64,000 bases of DNA from Halichoerus grypus (Eukaryota; Chordata; Mammalia; Carnivora; Phocidae), in contig NC_135716.1 of the NCBI RefSeq assembly GCF_964656455.1, positions 77,228,484 to 77,292,483 of the forward strand. The letters run 5' to 3'. Below the pieces are notes generated by a model. It made no database searches. It saw only the letters and a program-made list of their open reading frames with translations, and was not told the DNA's origin. The translations under genes and the position numbers were made by a program. Each line of letters opens with the position of its first letter. The first letter of the stretch is position 1. Shown piece by piece: positions 23,634 through 35,765 of the stretch.

Positions 23634-23828
23634 GGGCACCTGGGTGGCTCAGTTGTTAAGCATCTGCCTTCAGCTCAGGTCATGATCCCAGGGCCCTGGG
23701 ATCGAGCCCCACATCAGGCTCCCTGCTTGGCGGGAAGCCTGCTTCTCCCTCTCCCACTTCCCCTGCCTGTACTCCTGCTCTTGCTATCTCTCTGTCAAAT
23801 AAATAAATAAAATCTTAAAAAAAAAAAA
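23634..23828 (+). mobile_element. Carnivore SINE, + strand
   Basis: GGCACCTGGGTGGCTCAGTT head, box B-like GGGATCGAGCCCC, AAATAAATAAATAAAATCTT tail. Perfect target duplications AAAGAGTGCATGAGG at 23619-23633 and 23829-23843. Confidence 0.95.
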
Positions 23829-23843
23829 AAAGAGTGCATGAGG

Positions 23844-24447
23844 ATATAGATTGTCTGGATGGTGATGATGTGGGCACAGAACTTGTCCATGGTAGGACTC
23901 AGGGGGACTTGATAGCTATACAGATGTGTTCTTAGGTTTGTGATTTTGTGTCTGGGTGGATATTAGGAGCAAGGATTTGGGGAAAGTTGAGGTGCCTTGG
24001 TACCTTTATAGAGAGATCAAGTGGCTGGATTAATGTCAGGCATGGAGAATGTGGTAGATATCTAAGAAAAAGATAGAGATTTGGTATGTGTGTGTTTGTG
24101 TATATACAAATGTATGTGTGTATATACACACACATGTTACTCATATATAATTCACATTTCCTTGCTTTTACATAGTATCATAGAAACCAAAATAGTGGAT
24201 AGGATTGCTCGAGAAGGTTAAGGGAGGAAAGAAGATGGTTGAAGGCACAGCCTTAGAGACATCATCATTTAAGAGGCAAACAAAAAGAAAATAATCTGGA
24301 AAAGGAGTCTGAGACAGACTATTAGGAGAAAAAGGTGAAAATCCAGAAAGGCTTAAAGAGGAAGGGAGTTAACATTATCAAATGCCACCAAAAGACAAAG
24401 TAAAATGATGACTCAAACAAATTCATTGACTTTACCCATCAAGAATA
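23844..24447. other. Intronic sequence with a short TG/TA run
   Basis: A TATGTGTGTG/TATATACACA stretch lies at about 24085-24145. No exon-like block. Confidence 0.45.
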
Positions 24448-24456
24448 CATAGATGG

Positions 24457-24687
24457 GGGCGCCTGGGTGGCTCAGTCGTTAAGCATCTCCCTTCAGCTCA
24501 GGTCATGATCCCAGGGTCCTGGGATCGAGCCCCACATTGGGCTCCCTGCTCTGCAGGAAGCCTGCTTCTCCCCCTCCCACTCCCCCTGATTGGGTTCCCT
24601 CTCTCGCTGTATCTCTCTCCGTTAAATGAATAAATAAGATCTTTAAAAAAATAAAAAAAAATAAAATCAACCTTAAAAAAAAGAGTG
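24457..24687 (+). mobile_element. Carnivore SINE, + strand
   Basis: GGGGGCGCCTGGGTGGCTCA head and tail AATAAATAAGATCTTTAAA. Target duplication CATAGATGG at 24448-24456 and 24688-24696; the bases before it are also similar (AAGAATA / AAGAGTG). Confidence 0.93.
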
Positions 24688-24696
24688 CATAGATGG

Positions 24697-25574
24697 CCTG
24701 GGCCAGGACAAGTTGAATGAAATGATAAAGGAAAAAGTCTCCTTCAGTGAGTTGACAAATAAATGCAACAAAAACGCTAGATGTAGAGACTTCTTTCTTT
24801 TGAAAATAAAATTAGACTTTTTTCCTTCAGTTGTTATCATTGGCACGCAAATATTGGTATGGGAGATAGAGGCAAAAATGTTAAATAATTTACTTAAATT
24901 ATAGACAGAAATATATTTTCCAAAAAGACATCACATATTTGAGAAGTTGAGGTTATTGCAAAATCGAACGTCCTTTTCAGCTTCTCTGAGAGTTACAGGA
25001 ATTAAGTAGTTGTATATAGAGATTTGATTTCCAGTTATTGTCTCTGGCATACAGGTCACATTTCCCAATAGTCAGGCCAATCTGGTGTGTGACGCTCAGG
25101 TACAGAACTGCAAGTGTCAGTGTCTAGCTTCATAAAGGAAAAACTATACATTCAGTTAACTGAATTTCTCTTTTCTTTCTGAAAAATGGATTTTGAATTA
25201 GAGTATGTTATCACTAATATTTACAAAAGTTGAGTTTTCATCTACGGATGAGCATCTTGTATGCAACTGAACTGAAACCTAACTTTTCATTTGTTTTATA
25301 TTTCTAGTATTTCCTATTTTGCCTATTATGGACCATAGCTGATTCATCCCACTATTATTATTGTTGTGGTTGTTATTATTAAATTATCTGTCTCAGTACT
25401 TATGCTCGGGATGCAAACTTTGTGCTATGTATACAAAGATGACTTAGACATATTCGCTGCTCTTAAGGAGCTCCCAATTTAGCTGTGTTGGGTGGGAAGC
25501 ACAGACACTATAATTAGAAAATTACAAATGTTGTATTTAAAATGTTATAATAACAGAATTTATATTGATGATGG
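24697..25574. other. Intronic sequence, one possible ancient repeat
   Basis: 25395-25500 ('ACAAAGATGACTTAGACATATTC...AAGGAGCTCCCAATTTAG') looks like an ancient mammalian repeat that I cannot name. The rest is plain AT-rich intron. Confidence 0.4.
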
Positions 25575-25815
25575 TAATGTTACAACTGCTAACATTTACC
25601 ACATGTTAGGCACTATTCTAAATGATTTGTGTGAATTCTGATATTTAATACAATGGGCTGAGTATCATTGTCCACAGTTTATGATGAGGAACCCCAGAGA
25701 GAGTATGGGCTTGTCCGAAGTCACATGGCTGGGAGAGGCCAAGACCAAATTGAGTGTGCTTCATTGGTTCTGAAGTCTGCACTCCGAACCACAGCACTAA
25801 ACTGCCTCCCATTGC
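25575..25815 (-). mobile_element. MIR, nearly complete, - strand
   Basis: Antisense MIR signature in order: 'GCTAACATTTACCACATGTTAGGC', 'GATGAGGAACCCCAGAGAGAG', 'AAGTCACATGGCTGG', 'CTGAAGTCTGCACTC', 'ACTAAACTGCCTCCC'. Confidence 0.8.
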
Positions 25816-26428
25816 AAAGGCCTTGAAGGAGCACATAGAACCCCAGAGAGAAGTTGTCAAGGAATGTTTCCCCGAGGAAATAAAGGATGGATTTGGAGGC
25901 GCATGCCAACATTGCATTGTGGAAGACAGTCTGGGCATTGACGGTGAGGGACGCCCAAGCAGATACGGCAGGTGACAGAGCTGCTATCACTGGCTGTGCT
26001 TCCTTCTGACCAACTGTGAGGCTGCTCCAAAAGTGATGCCTTCAACGTTATCATGGAGGTGATATTTGCATGTCGTCTTGGAGGATTCTTGAGCATGTGA
26101 TAGAGAAGAAAGGGAAGGGTATTCCAAATAAAGGAACAGCATGTGCACATATGTAGAGTTATGAAACAGTGTGACCAACATGTGATTAAAACGTTTGGCC
26201 TATTTCACTCCAGGGTGCCTGGGGACAGGCAGAGAGGTATGGAGCTAGATATGTGACATTCAAATAAGATCAACTTTATCCTGTGGCACAGGGCACCCCA
26301 GAAGTGAATCTCACCCCTGACAAATCCTTGGCCATCAAATACATGGTGGAGAACCAGGTCAGGGGACATCTTTCTGACTGCCCCAGAACAAAGTAGCAAC
26401 CCAGTAGTAGGAAACAGGAAGGACAAAC
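25816..26428. other. Intronic sequence, nothing recognised
   Basis: Overlapping short open frames on both strands (for example 25754-25975) contain MIR sequence or have no motif and no splice context. Confidence 0.45.
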
Positions 26429-26444
26429 AAGATACATGTAATCC

Positions 26445-26626
26445 TTGGGACGCCTGGGTGGCTCAGTCGGTTAAGCGGCTGTCTTCGGGGTCCTGGGATC
26501 GAGCCCCACATCCGGCTCCCTGCTCAGCGGAGAGCCTGCTTCTCCCTCTCCCTCTGCCTGCCACTCTGCCTACTTGTGCTCTCTACCTATCTGTCAAATA
26601 AATAAATAAAATCTTAAAAAAAAAAA
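26445..26626 (+). mobile_element. Carnivore SINE with a short internal deletion, + strand
   Basis: GGGACGCCTGGGTGGCTCAG head. 'GTCTTCGG' is joined directly to 'GGTCCTGGGATCGAGCCCC', so the usual CTCAGGTCATGATCCCA is missing. Perfect 16-bp target duplications AAGATACATGTAATCC at 26429-26444 and 26627-26642. Confidence 0.95.
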
Positions 26627-26642
26627 AAGATACATGTAATCC

Positions 26643-28924
26643 AAGATAAAAATATAACCAAGTCTGATTTCAGGGATTCTGTAATATTCTTTCAGACTGT
26701 GTTTATTGGCTCATGAGGCATACTTGTCTAGTGGGATCCAAGGGTGTTGGCCACTCTCCCAAGCACAGGGGCATCCAGACAAGCCATGCTTAACATGAAA
26801 AGAGGGGACAGAAACGTTAACATTGTTGCATAGTATCATAATGATCCTAATAGTATGAATTATGTTAAGTAATTAATTTGAAAAGTTAAATCTTATTATT
26901 TTGAAATATATTTTCACCTAAATGACAAAGTTAGCAATGTCTTTACATTCAAGAGGTTACATTTGAGTTTTGGGTCAAAATTGAGTCACAGCTTCTTATT
27001 CCCCAAAAGACATTACTTTATGCAATGTGGTATATTATCACCTCAGAGTGAAACTTTGCTGCTGGCTGCTATTTTCACATGCAAATGAATGGGATTCAGC
27101 GAACGCTATTCAGCCTGCAGTCTAGTCCTTCCGGCACTGTGACATTTAGGACACATTAAACCACCTCATCTCCCTTGAAATCATTTATTGGACCTAGAAA
27201 AGAGGACTGCCCTTTAGTGACATCTGCTGGAAGGACCAGGTACATAAAGAAAGAAAAAAGTCTGGAACTATTTTGTCGGGTTGTCTGTTCTCTTTAGGTT
27301 TCCACAGACAGGAACACCATGCTTCAAAATTATAATGCTTTCTTTTACATTTGGATGTCTTTAATGACCTGAGTAGTGCAGCTGGACACTCGTGTTCATA
27401 CTGACTTACCTTGGACTGGTTCACAACTTCCATTGACTTTATCATTGTTAGCTCATTTGTGCACATCAGGGGTGTTTGTTAATTCTAACCACATAATCTC
27501 TGAAAGACAAAGGATTTAAATGGAATGCTAACTGGCCTGTCTGAGGGAAGTGGGAATTTGGTTTAGGATAATGAGGTGGAAATTATACTAAAATGAAAAC
27601 AAGGAAAACTGTTTTCTGATACAACCTCTGGTCCTCAGTGGCTGGCAGATGATGAATGTGCCCTTCCTTTGTCCTGGGCCTGTTTTCCTCAGGAGGAGTT
27701 TAAGGTAAGGTGGGAGTCTGTAGACAGTGCCTGCTTTGTAAGCAGACACAATTAATTGGGAGCCATTCCCCATGGCCACTTGCTTTGCTTTGAGGTGAGT
27801 GAAATATTTTGAATGAAATGTTCCAGCTCTGAAATCAACATATTAATAACTGCCTTGAAAAGTTAGTGTTAAGATTTAGCCAGGATGAATATGTACTCGT
27901 ATTCCACTTCTCTCCTCTCCCCTTTACTTTTCCCTCTTGTCTTACACATAGAGTCAGAGGTTGGACTAATTAATCTGTAAGACAACTTCTTTTTAAAAAG
28001 TTCAAGTTCTTCAAGATTGTAATAGCACTACTTATTTCTTGCAAGAAACTGGTATATTAGAGAAAAGTACAACCTAAGTCTTTGTGTGTGTGTGTGTGTG
28101 TGTTCCCCTGTTACCTTCTAATTTTAACTTTCTAGGAGCACCTGATGGCTCTCAGTGCTTTAAGACCCTTCGTTTAATTGATTTCCTCATCCTGGGGATT
28201 TTGTGAACAAATGCAGTGGAAAGAGCTTCAATCCAAATTGGTTTAATTCATAGTTTGAGAGGTGATTATAATCCATTTCTGGAAAATAGCATGGAGCTGG
28301 ACTGGAAATTTCATTGAAGAGCAAAATGAAGAAGCTAGATTGAGAAACTATTATAAGGTTGTTCTAATATCTTCTGAAGTCTTTATACTATTGTGATTTA
28401 TGTGTAGACACTTTAGCCATTATTGAAGATATGTAGGTAAGTATCAAACATGTGAAAAAAAAAAAGGAAAAATGCCGGTACTATCGACCCAGCACCAAGC
28501 CCAGGCAATGTTCACATGAGACCTGCCCTTCCTTTCTTGTGTTCCTCACTTGGTGATCTCAGTACAGCTAGTGATGATTTTCACTTGAACACTGCAGCAG
28601 CACCTTGTCAGGAGTGGAGACCCCTCAGAGCCACCCTCCTCAGAGAATTCCAAGATGCAAATCTGACCTTGGGAGGCCCTTCAGTGACTGTGCATATTCC
28701 ATACAGATTTGGAAAGCTTTGTTGAGCCTCCCTAGCCCGGGGTTCAATCCTTTCTTACCCATGGCATGTTTCATTCATTGAAACTACTTGCCTCTCCCTT
28801 AGGGGGAGAGGGATGGCGCTTGGCCAAGTGTGGGCCATGTCTGCAGAAAAGCTACACTGAATGAAGGAATGAATGGACACCATCATTTTCACTTTAGCCA
28901 GGAGGGTCATATTGGATATATTAG
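26643..28924. other. Intronic sequence, nothing recognised
   Basis: Unique-looking intron with a (TG)10 run at about 28083-28103. Short open frames have no motif and no flanking splice signals. Confidence 0.5.
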
Positions 28925-29380
28925 GGTTTTCTAGAGAAACTGAACCAATAGAATGAGGAGATCAATAGGATCTTTCCAAGACAGAGCAAGAAAAAAGAGA
29001 GGGATTCATTTTAAAGAATTGGCTCATGCTCTTGTGGGGGCTAGCAAGTCTGAATTTTGAAGAGGAGGTTGGCAGGCTGGAGACCCAGGGAAGAGTTGAT
29101 TTGCAGCTCAAGTGTGAAGGCTGTCTGGAGGCAGAATTCCCCCTTTCTCAGGGCATCTTTTCTTCTTCCATCTTTTCCTCTTAAGGACTTTAAGTGATCA
29201 GATGATCACTTTAGGATCCACATTATGGAGGGTATCTGCTTTATTCAAAGTCTACTGATTTTGGTGTTAATCACGTATAAAAATATACCTTCACAGCAAC
29301 ATCTAGACTGGTGTTTGACCAAAATCTGGGTACCATGGCTTAGTCAAGTTGACACATAAATTACCCTTCATAACAGGTTA
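28925..29380 (+). mobile_element. Solo LTR, ERVL class (MLT2-like)
   Basis: Starts 'TAGGGTTTTCTAGAGAAACTG' with 'AACCAATAGAATG', contains 'GAATTGGCTCATGC', 'GGCTGGAGACCCAGGGAAGA', 'CCACATTATGGAGGG', and ends 'CAAGTTGACACATAAATTAC'. This order is what I know from MLT2-type LTRs. No retroviral gene remains next to it, so it is a solo LTR relic. Confidence 0.7.
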
Positions 29381-31065
29381 ACATCAGGCCAGACAAACAG
29401 CAATGGATGATAGACTCAAGCTCTGGCTGCTTGACACTTGGTAGGCAGAAAATGAACCTGAGGTCAGGGAAAACCAAAGAACATGATTGGAAATAGGCAA
29501 GCCATGCATCGAGTGGTGTCTTCCAACTTCTCTTCCTCAGGCCTGGAAAGTGTTTTTCCAGTTCCTACCCTGAAAGGGCTGCAAGATGGAAAGATAAAGA
29601 AGATGTTTTAGGGCAGCAGGAGAGGTTGTGGAGAGATCTCTTACGTTCTTCCCCTGATTCCAAGGTCTGGTCAGTCTAGACACCATGGATGAGGGAACGG
29701 CACGTGGGATAACAGCTGAGAAAAGAGATGGAGGCCAGGGCAGCTCTAGGAGTTAGGATCAGAGTAACAGGGAACCTGGCTGCAGGGAGCAGAGTACACA
29801 TATGACTTTGACTCCAGAGACAGACAGGAGGCAGGAGTGCACAGGTGTGTGCTCCTGGGAGAGATGATGATGGCCGGGCTATCAGCAGTCATCTCATTCC
29901 CTCCCGCCCTTCCTGGAAACCAGGGGAGACAAGAACCTGCTTACTTTTTTTCTGCAGTTTTATGCTTTTGACTTTACGGTGACTTAGTTGCATCCCCGCC
30001 TTCAACAGGAATGCTTTTGGCTCAAGTATGGATCTGCTTGATCTTTTTTTCATGAAGATAGGCTTTCTGCCAGAATGAATATTTCTCACTTATGAGGAAA
30101 CAAGTAGCACACTCAGACTGAAATCAGCCTGCCTAAGTTGGTGCTCTCTGAGAGTTTCCCTTATTTGTTTTGCTCTCTCAGTGCTAGATTCTTAGCTAAA
30201 ATGTCTAGGAAAGGGCCCCTTTAGCTCAGGCATCTACTCACAATAAACCTGAAGGCCATCTCCAACCAGGGCACTATTAGGAGGACCCATACCACAGCGG
30301 GACCAGACAATCTGTTAGCCTGGGTATCACCTTCAAGAACTCAAATTTAGACTTTGATTTTATCTCCTAATGGCCTATGCATTCAGTCCCAGGGCAGGCT
30401 GATAGTGTTTTTCAAGAGCATCGCATTCATCTCACAACTTAAACTGGACTACCATCTGTGGGCAATTACAATTTTATTTTTTATGTTTAAATACCCACTT
30501 GTTTAATGTTTTCAAAAATATGCCCTATGTTTGGCATTTATAAAATATACTGGGAATCTCAGACCTCTGGGCAAGGTCTAGCCTCTCTATCCCTCTGTGA
30601 GGTCTTTCGCTGGACTTTTCCACACAGACATAGTATAACTCTATCTAACCCACCCAGAGGGTGTGTAATGGGTGGTGATATGGGCGTGGTGTGCCCTGTT
30701 CCCTGGAGGAACTAAATAACATGATCTTGAGCTATATTAATTTGTTTGAGCTTAGTTCTCATTGCTGTCCATCCATGCTTGTTCTCTGCCCCCTGTGTAC
30801 AATGGGAGAATCATTTAAAACTCTTTTTGGAAGGAGATTCTTCTGGATTGAATTTGAACTAAAACCCATCTCTTATTGGTTAAAAACATCAATTCCAAAT
30901 TTCTCACCATAAAAATCATTAAACATTTCTTCTCCAGCTTTAGCAGCTTTAGATGGGGGTGGGCAGGCCAGACAGACAGATAGACAGACAAACTCATGTT
31001 TAACCACTGCCAGTAAGCACCATGTGCTCTGTTTTCATCTTGGTGCATTTCCTAAAGTTGCTTCT
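29381..31065. other. Intronic sequence, nothing recognised
   Basis: Moderate GC. No splice-flanked coding block and no repeat that I can name. Confidence 0.5.
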
Positions 31066-31082
31066 AAATTGGATTCCAGTGA

Positions 31083-31306
31083 GGGACGCCTGGGTGGCTC
31101 AGTTGGTTAAGCGACTGCCTTCAGCTCAGGTCATGATCCTGGAGTCCCGGGATCGAGTCCCGCATCAGGCTCCCTGCTCGGCAGGGAGTCTGCTTCTCCC
31201 TCTGACCCTCCTCCCTCTCATGCTCTCTGTCTCTCATTCTCTCTCTCTCAAATAAATAAATAAAATCTTTAAAAAAAAAAAAAAAAAAAAAAATAAATAA
31301 ATAAAT
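31083..31306 (+). mobile_element. Young carnivore SINE, + strand
   Basis: GGACGCCTGGGTGGCTCAGT head and the same tail subtype as 13757-13970. Perfect 17-bp target duplications AAATTGGATTCCAGTGA at 31066-31082 and 31307-31323. Long A and AAAT tail. Confidence 0.96.
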
Positions 31307-31323
31307 AAATTGGATTCCAGTGA

Positions 31324-32235
31324 ACAATGAATGGGATGAAAATTGTGCTAAATAATAATTATTATTTTTATGAATATTATTTTATCAATATTACATATAT
31401 CATAAAGGGATGAATTGTGCAGGATATATAAAAATTCAATTTTCACTCTATGCAAAGAGTGAAAATATAATGCTACAACTTATGCTAAGGGAAGTTTTAT
31501 ATAAATGACAAATTTTGTGTGGGTGAAATTTTAGTGATCCATCTTGAACATAATAGAGGCAATATGGGAAAATAAATTATATTTTTGTATAAACTTATTT
31601 ACACAGAAGGTAGCATGATCCAAATTTGGTGGTCATTTGAATTCAGATGATCTTTTAGTGTAATTTCATAAAAAGGTATGGTAAATACTACTTTCAGCAA
31701 TTGTGTAATGCCCCATATGCAATCCTAAATGCAACAATTGAAATTAGGAAGGGAAGTCTTTCCTTACAGTTTTAGTTTTTAATATACCTAACTACACAAG
31801 TTTATGTGGTAGAATATACTAGCAAAGAAGATGAATGTTAACATGCTAACTTTGGTGCATCTGAATATGCCTTATGGGAGTTTAAGTCAATGGGGAAATA
31901 ATCTTTGGGTCTCTCAGTGTGTTTTGCTTCTCTGGAAGAAGTACCCTGTGGCTGCCTGAGCAATGAGAACTGTGGGTCATGTATCTCACAGTCCCCTGAA
32001 TAACCCTTGGGACAGTGGACACCTTGCCACACTATTCTTGTGGCAGGAGACCTTTGCTTGCTAGTGAAGACAGGAGGGAATTTTGATAATCAACATACTT
32101 AACACCTTGACTCTTAAATCAATCCAGTGAAAAGTTTAAATTTGGTGATTACTTCAAGCATCTTTTTGCATTATTTTTAATTACTTATATTACTGCTGTA
32201 GGATCTCATTGAAAATAAATTTGGAATTGGCATCA
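31324..32235. other. Intronic sequence, nothing recognised
   Basis: AT-rich with no exon-like block. Confidence 0.5.
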
Positions 32236-32945
32236 TTTCGTAAAACTGAAGCTGTGCATACACTATGATCTAGCAGTCATAATTCTAAATATTTCCAGAG
32301 AAACATTTCTTCATGTGCACAAGGAGACATGCATGCATGTTTATTGAAATATTATTTGTAAATGTTGTAAAAAATTGAAAACAGTCAAAATGGCTGTCAG
32401 TAAGGGAATATATAAATGAACGGTGGCCTGTCTGCATAGTGGAATATTACAGAACAGATGGGGACAAATATCTAGATCTTTATGTGCCAAGGAATGGCCT
32501 AGAAGAGATGCAGTAGAGGGGGGAAAAAAGAAGTTTTAAAAACTATATAAAGTTTGATACCACTTTTGTAAATTTAAAAACACTAAATATTTTATATTTA
32601 CTTATATTATGTTTGTTTTCATATTTTTATATGTATACATTTTACTTATATTTATTCATATCCCTATGTATGTTTGTGTGTCTGAAGAGAGGCATCACAC
32701 TCAGGAGAGAGATTATATGAGGGAAAAGGAGATATAGCTAAAATTAAGATAGTGGTTAAAAGAGACTTTTACTTTACCTGTAATATATTTTTACATGTGA
32801 TTTGTGTAGTCAAAATAAAAATGTGTGGAACTATGAATAGAAGCAACTGTATCAAGTGAAAGCAGTTGTTAATTCTGGATATGGACAATAAAGAGTATTC
32901 TTTTCTTATTTGTACTTTTCTGAATTTTTAAAAAATTTCAAAGCC
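32236..32945 (+). mobile_element. Old LINE-1 3' end, + strand
   Basis: Reads like the ORF2 C-terminus and 3' UTR of an ancient LINE-1: 'ACTATGATCTAGCAGTCATA', 'AAACAGTCAAAATGGCTGTCA', 'GGAATATTACAGAACAG', followed by 'AGTTTGATACCACTTTTGTA'. Very diverged. Confidence 0.6.
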
Positions 32946-33714
32946 TAAAAAAAGGAAAGTGATTTATCCTTTTATATTTACTCCTTTCTTGTTGGAAGCT
33001 CAGTTTGGGAGGACTATTAGGATTTATGGTTTGATGTGAGAGGAGAGTCCTTTTTGTAATTTAAAGCTACTGTGTTGAAGGGAAACCATGGGTCTAGGGT
33101 ATTTGGATTTATATAACTTTGTCTCTTATATGTTTATAGTGAGAATTTCACATCATTTATAAAGTTTCTTTTAAAAATATAGTACAGACACATCGAATAA
33201 CAATGTATGATGTTTAAGCAGTATATTCCATCTTACAAAGAGGTATATTCACTTTGAGTTATTTTAATTGAATACCTTTGAAAAAATTTCATGCATCTTT
33301 TTTATTTCTTGGTGTCAGGATTTAATTGAATGATTTTAATTGAAAAAGCTCCTATAAAATTGTACATATTCTTCCAAAGTCAACTCAAGAGAAACATAAA
33401 ATGATAGAATTTTAAGGTAATCTTACAAAGATTTTGAATCAAGAACTCTTTTTTATGGTGGTGAAAAATTTTATTTTGAGAAGTTAGTTGAGGGGAAGTA
33501 GATATTTAGTTTTTTGTTTTTCCTTTTGTGTTTGTTTTCCTGACACACTAATGTCTGGCTTTAGTCACCCTCTTGAAGAGCACCTGATTAACATTTCCAC
33601 CAAAATCATAGGCAGCAGAGTGGGTTCTTCTCTCACTGATAGAGAGGGTCTAGGCAGACCAATACCTAAGTTGGCTATCTGTGCAGAGCATTTTGTTTGT
33701 TGCTCTGTTGTGCC
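32946..33714. other. Intronic sequence, nothing recognised
   Basis: The 84-residue frame at 33488-33742 has no known motif, lacks splice context and runs into an L2 end. Confidence 0.45.
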
Positions 33715-33895
33715 ACTAATACTTTATATACTAGTGCTGTAATTATTTGTTTGTAATCCTCAATTCAACTGTGCCTGCTCAGTAGCAGGGACCATATATT
33801 GCACATCTTTGTGTCCCTATTACGTAACACAATATGTGGCACGTAGTTAGCACTCAATAATTTACATGCTGAATAAAATAATGAATTAATTGATG
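33715..33895 (+). mobile_element. L2 3' end, + strand
   Basis: 'GTAGCAGGGACCATATATTG', 'TTGTGTCCCTATTACG', 'TGTGGCACGTAGTTAGCACTC' and 'AATAATTTACATGCTGAATAA' follow the L2 3' terminal order. Confidence 0.65.
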
Positions 33896-34399
33896 AAAGA
33901 GAATGTTGGTTGTCTCTTACACTAATTGTTTTGTTGACTTGTTTTAATACTTCCTTAGAAGGCTGTTATATTCCTGGACTATGAAGAAAAGTTAACTAAT
34001 TAATAATAATTTTGCCTAAACCCAAGTAATGGTGTTATGTTGAATTGATAAGTGACATCTGATCTATCAATATTGTCCAAATTAATTATGCTCAATTGGC
34101 ATGTTGCCATATATAGAATTTGTCTTAGTGCCATATAAATATAACCTAAAGGAAATGGTATAACTGCCTTTAACACTTTGAAGAGCTCTGTAAGTAGCTG
34201 CACTTGTCTGGCACCTTGGGACTAGCATATAGCTCCTGATACGCATAATCTGCTATAAACAATGTACCTGCCTAATGATTATGCATAATGTACCTAATTC
34301 TGTCTTATGTTTAGTCCTTTAGTGCCATAATTTGGCTATAAAAGGAGAATTAGTTTTCAAGTTTCTGGAAATAATAGCACCACTGGAATTCACATATTA
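33896..34399. other. Intron immediately upstream of the PXDNL-like exon
   Basis: AT-rich. No repeat named. Plausible branch-point sequences lie within 40 bases of the acceptor but none can be singled out. Confidence 0.45.
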
Positions 34400-34429
34400 T
34401 AATCTTTCTCCCTCTTTTTATGTTCCCAG
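34400..34429 (+). promoter_or_regulatory. 3' splice site (polypyrimidine tract and AG) of the PXDNL-like exon
   Basis: The tract TCTTTCTCCCTCTTTTTATG is followed by TTCCCAG, with the exon starting at 34430. A strong U2-type acceptor. Confidence 0.8.
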
Positions 34430-34501
34430 AGACTTGAGGTTTAACAGAATACGAGAAATTCCTGGGAGTGCCTTCAAGAAACTCAAGAATTTGAACACTC
34501 T
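34430..34501 (+). CDS. PXDNL: Internal exon encoding one leucine-rich repeat of a peroxidasin-like protein (PXDNL)
   Basis: A 72-base open exon. Read from its second base it gives a 24-residue LRR unit including LRFNRIREIPGSAF and KKLKNLNTL; the first base closes a split codon and the last two (CT) open the next, so both flanking introns are phase 2. The acceptor is a pyrimidine-rich tract ending TTCCCAG and the donor is GTGAGTAC, both good. One-LRR exons of exactly 72 nt with phase-2 introns are typical of LRR proteins. From family knowledge this is the first LRR near the N-terminus of peroxidasins (secreted LRR, Ig, haem peroxidase and VWC proteins). REIPGSAFKKLKNL fits PXDNL better than PXDN, which has REIQPGAFRRLRNL. 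PXDN crosslinks collagen IV; human PXDNL is reported to lack that activity. One exon cannot show enzymatic status. No neighbouring exon was recognised, in keeping with very long introns. An unprocessed pseudogene copy cannot be excluded. Confidence 0.8.
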
Positions 34502-34509
34502 GTGAGTAC
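34502..34509 (+). promoter_or_regulatory. 5' splice site of the PXDNL-like exon
   Basis: GTGAGTAC directly after the last exon base matches the U1 consensus (GTRAGT). Confidence 0.8.
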
Positions 34510-35589
34510 TTAATCGCTTATCTGTGAGGTTTCTAAAAATACAATGTAGTTGCATTGCAGTTTGCCATAAAAAGTCATTTGGAGAGTAAAGAACAGCTAG
34601 TATGGGAGTGAAAACTTGCTGGTGCTCTCGTAACCAGAAATTCTCTGCTTCTTTCCACTGCCTATATTTTTGTTACCTTCTGAATCTGGGAGAAATTCCT
34701 ACTTATGTAATTGTCCTTTATATTCTATTTGTTTAGAAAAGCTTCATGGATGAAGAAACTGAGAGAAAGAATAGTTAAATAATTTGTCTATGGGTCTCAT
34801 AGCCAAAGCAATAGGCATGAAATTAAAATTCATGGTCTTGTGATTACAAAGTCCATATTTTCACCAACATACCACTGCATCTCCTTATTTGTAATACCAC
34901 AAATATCTTTAAAATCATGTATTTTGAGGAAAAGCTACAACTTTATGGTTAAGTTCTGATAAAAATTTTCAATGTGTAAAAATACTCATTTTATTCATTC
35001 AAGAGATTTTATTATCTGTGGTCTACTTAGCAGTTTGCTGGCTTTGGGTCCAGACCAAAATACACAGGAGTATGCTATGGTATAGCAGATAATCTGACCT
35101 TGCAGATAATCAGTAAACAAAGATCAACTGTAAAAACTGTAAAACATGTAATAAAAATATGGCAACTACTATAATGGAAGAGAGTAGAATGCTATGATAG
35201 ATGATGACAGGGGGCTTACAGGTATTAACATTGCTCAGTATTTAAAATTACTTATGTTGCACTTAGATTAATCCGTAAGGTAAAATCACTGGAAGTTAAG
35301 AATATACAGTGTTGTTAGAACTACGTGGGTACATCAATCTTCTTGACATAATATTTTCATAATTGAGTTAATAATATTTTCAACCTAGCTGAATTTATCA
35401 CCTTATTACAGCCAAGCTAGTCCTTCTAACTTCAGGGTTGAGATTATAACTTTATACTTGTACTTTTCCCACCTGGATTCTCTCCAATAACTGATGCCTG
35501 AATATATATACTTTATCACAATATCTCTGGTTGGGGTGATGTAAGAGCATAAGGAAGTAAGGACTGCAAGGTTTATTTCTTACTTAACA
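34510..35589. other. Intron downstream of the PXDNL-like exon
   Basis: Contains one MIR fragment (listed separately) and otherwise no recognised element. The next LRR exon was looked for and not found. Confidence 0.5.
34740..34882 (-). mobile_element. MIR fragment, - strand
   Basis: 'GATGAAGAAACTGAGAGAAAG', 'AATAATTTGTCTATGGGTCTC', 'CACTGCATCTCC' follow the antisense MIR order. Confidence 0.55.
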
Positions 35590-35765
35590 ATAAAGCAGTT
35601 GTTCTCAAACCATAATATATAAAAAATTTTCCTGGAGAGCTTGTGGACATGAAGATGCCTAGTCCTCTTCCCCAAAGATTCTGATTTAAGACTTCTCAGG
35701 AGAGACCTAAAGATTTGCATTTTAACGAGTATCTCCAGGGGGTCTGACACTTGGGGAACACCTTC
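35590..35765 (+). mobile_element. hAT-type non-autonomous DNA element relic (MER5/MER20-like)
   Basis: 'CAGTTGTTCTCAAACC' at the start, 'CCTGGAGAGCTTGTGGAC', 'AGATTCTGATTTAAGAC', 'ATTTGCATTTTAACGAG' inside. This is the familiar 'CAGTGGTTCTCAAA' family. Orientation and subfamily are uncertain. Confidence 0.6.

Noticed and set aside
25754..25975. A 73-residue frame with overlapping antisense frames
   Set aside because: Its first part is a MIR, and the rest lacks motif, start context and splice signals.
33488..33742. An 84-residue frame upstream of the exon, considered as the preceding PXDNL exon
   Set aside because: The translation has no LRR or Cys-rich N-cap pattern, no matching splice sites, and it overlaps an L2 end.
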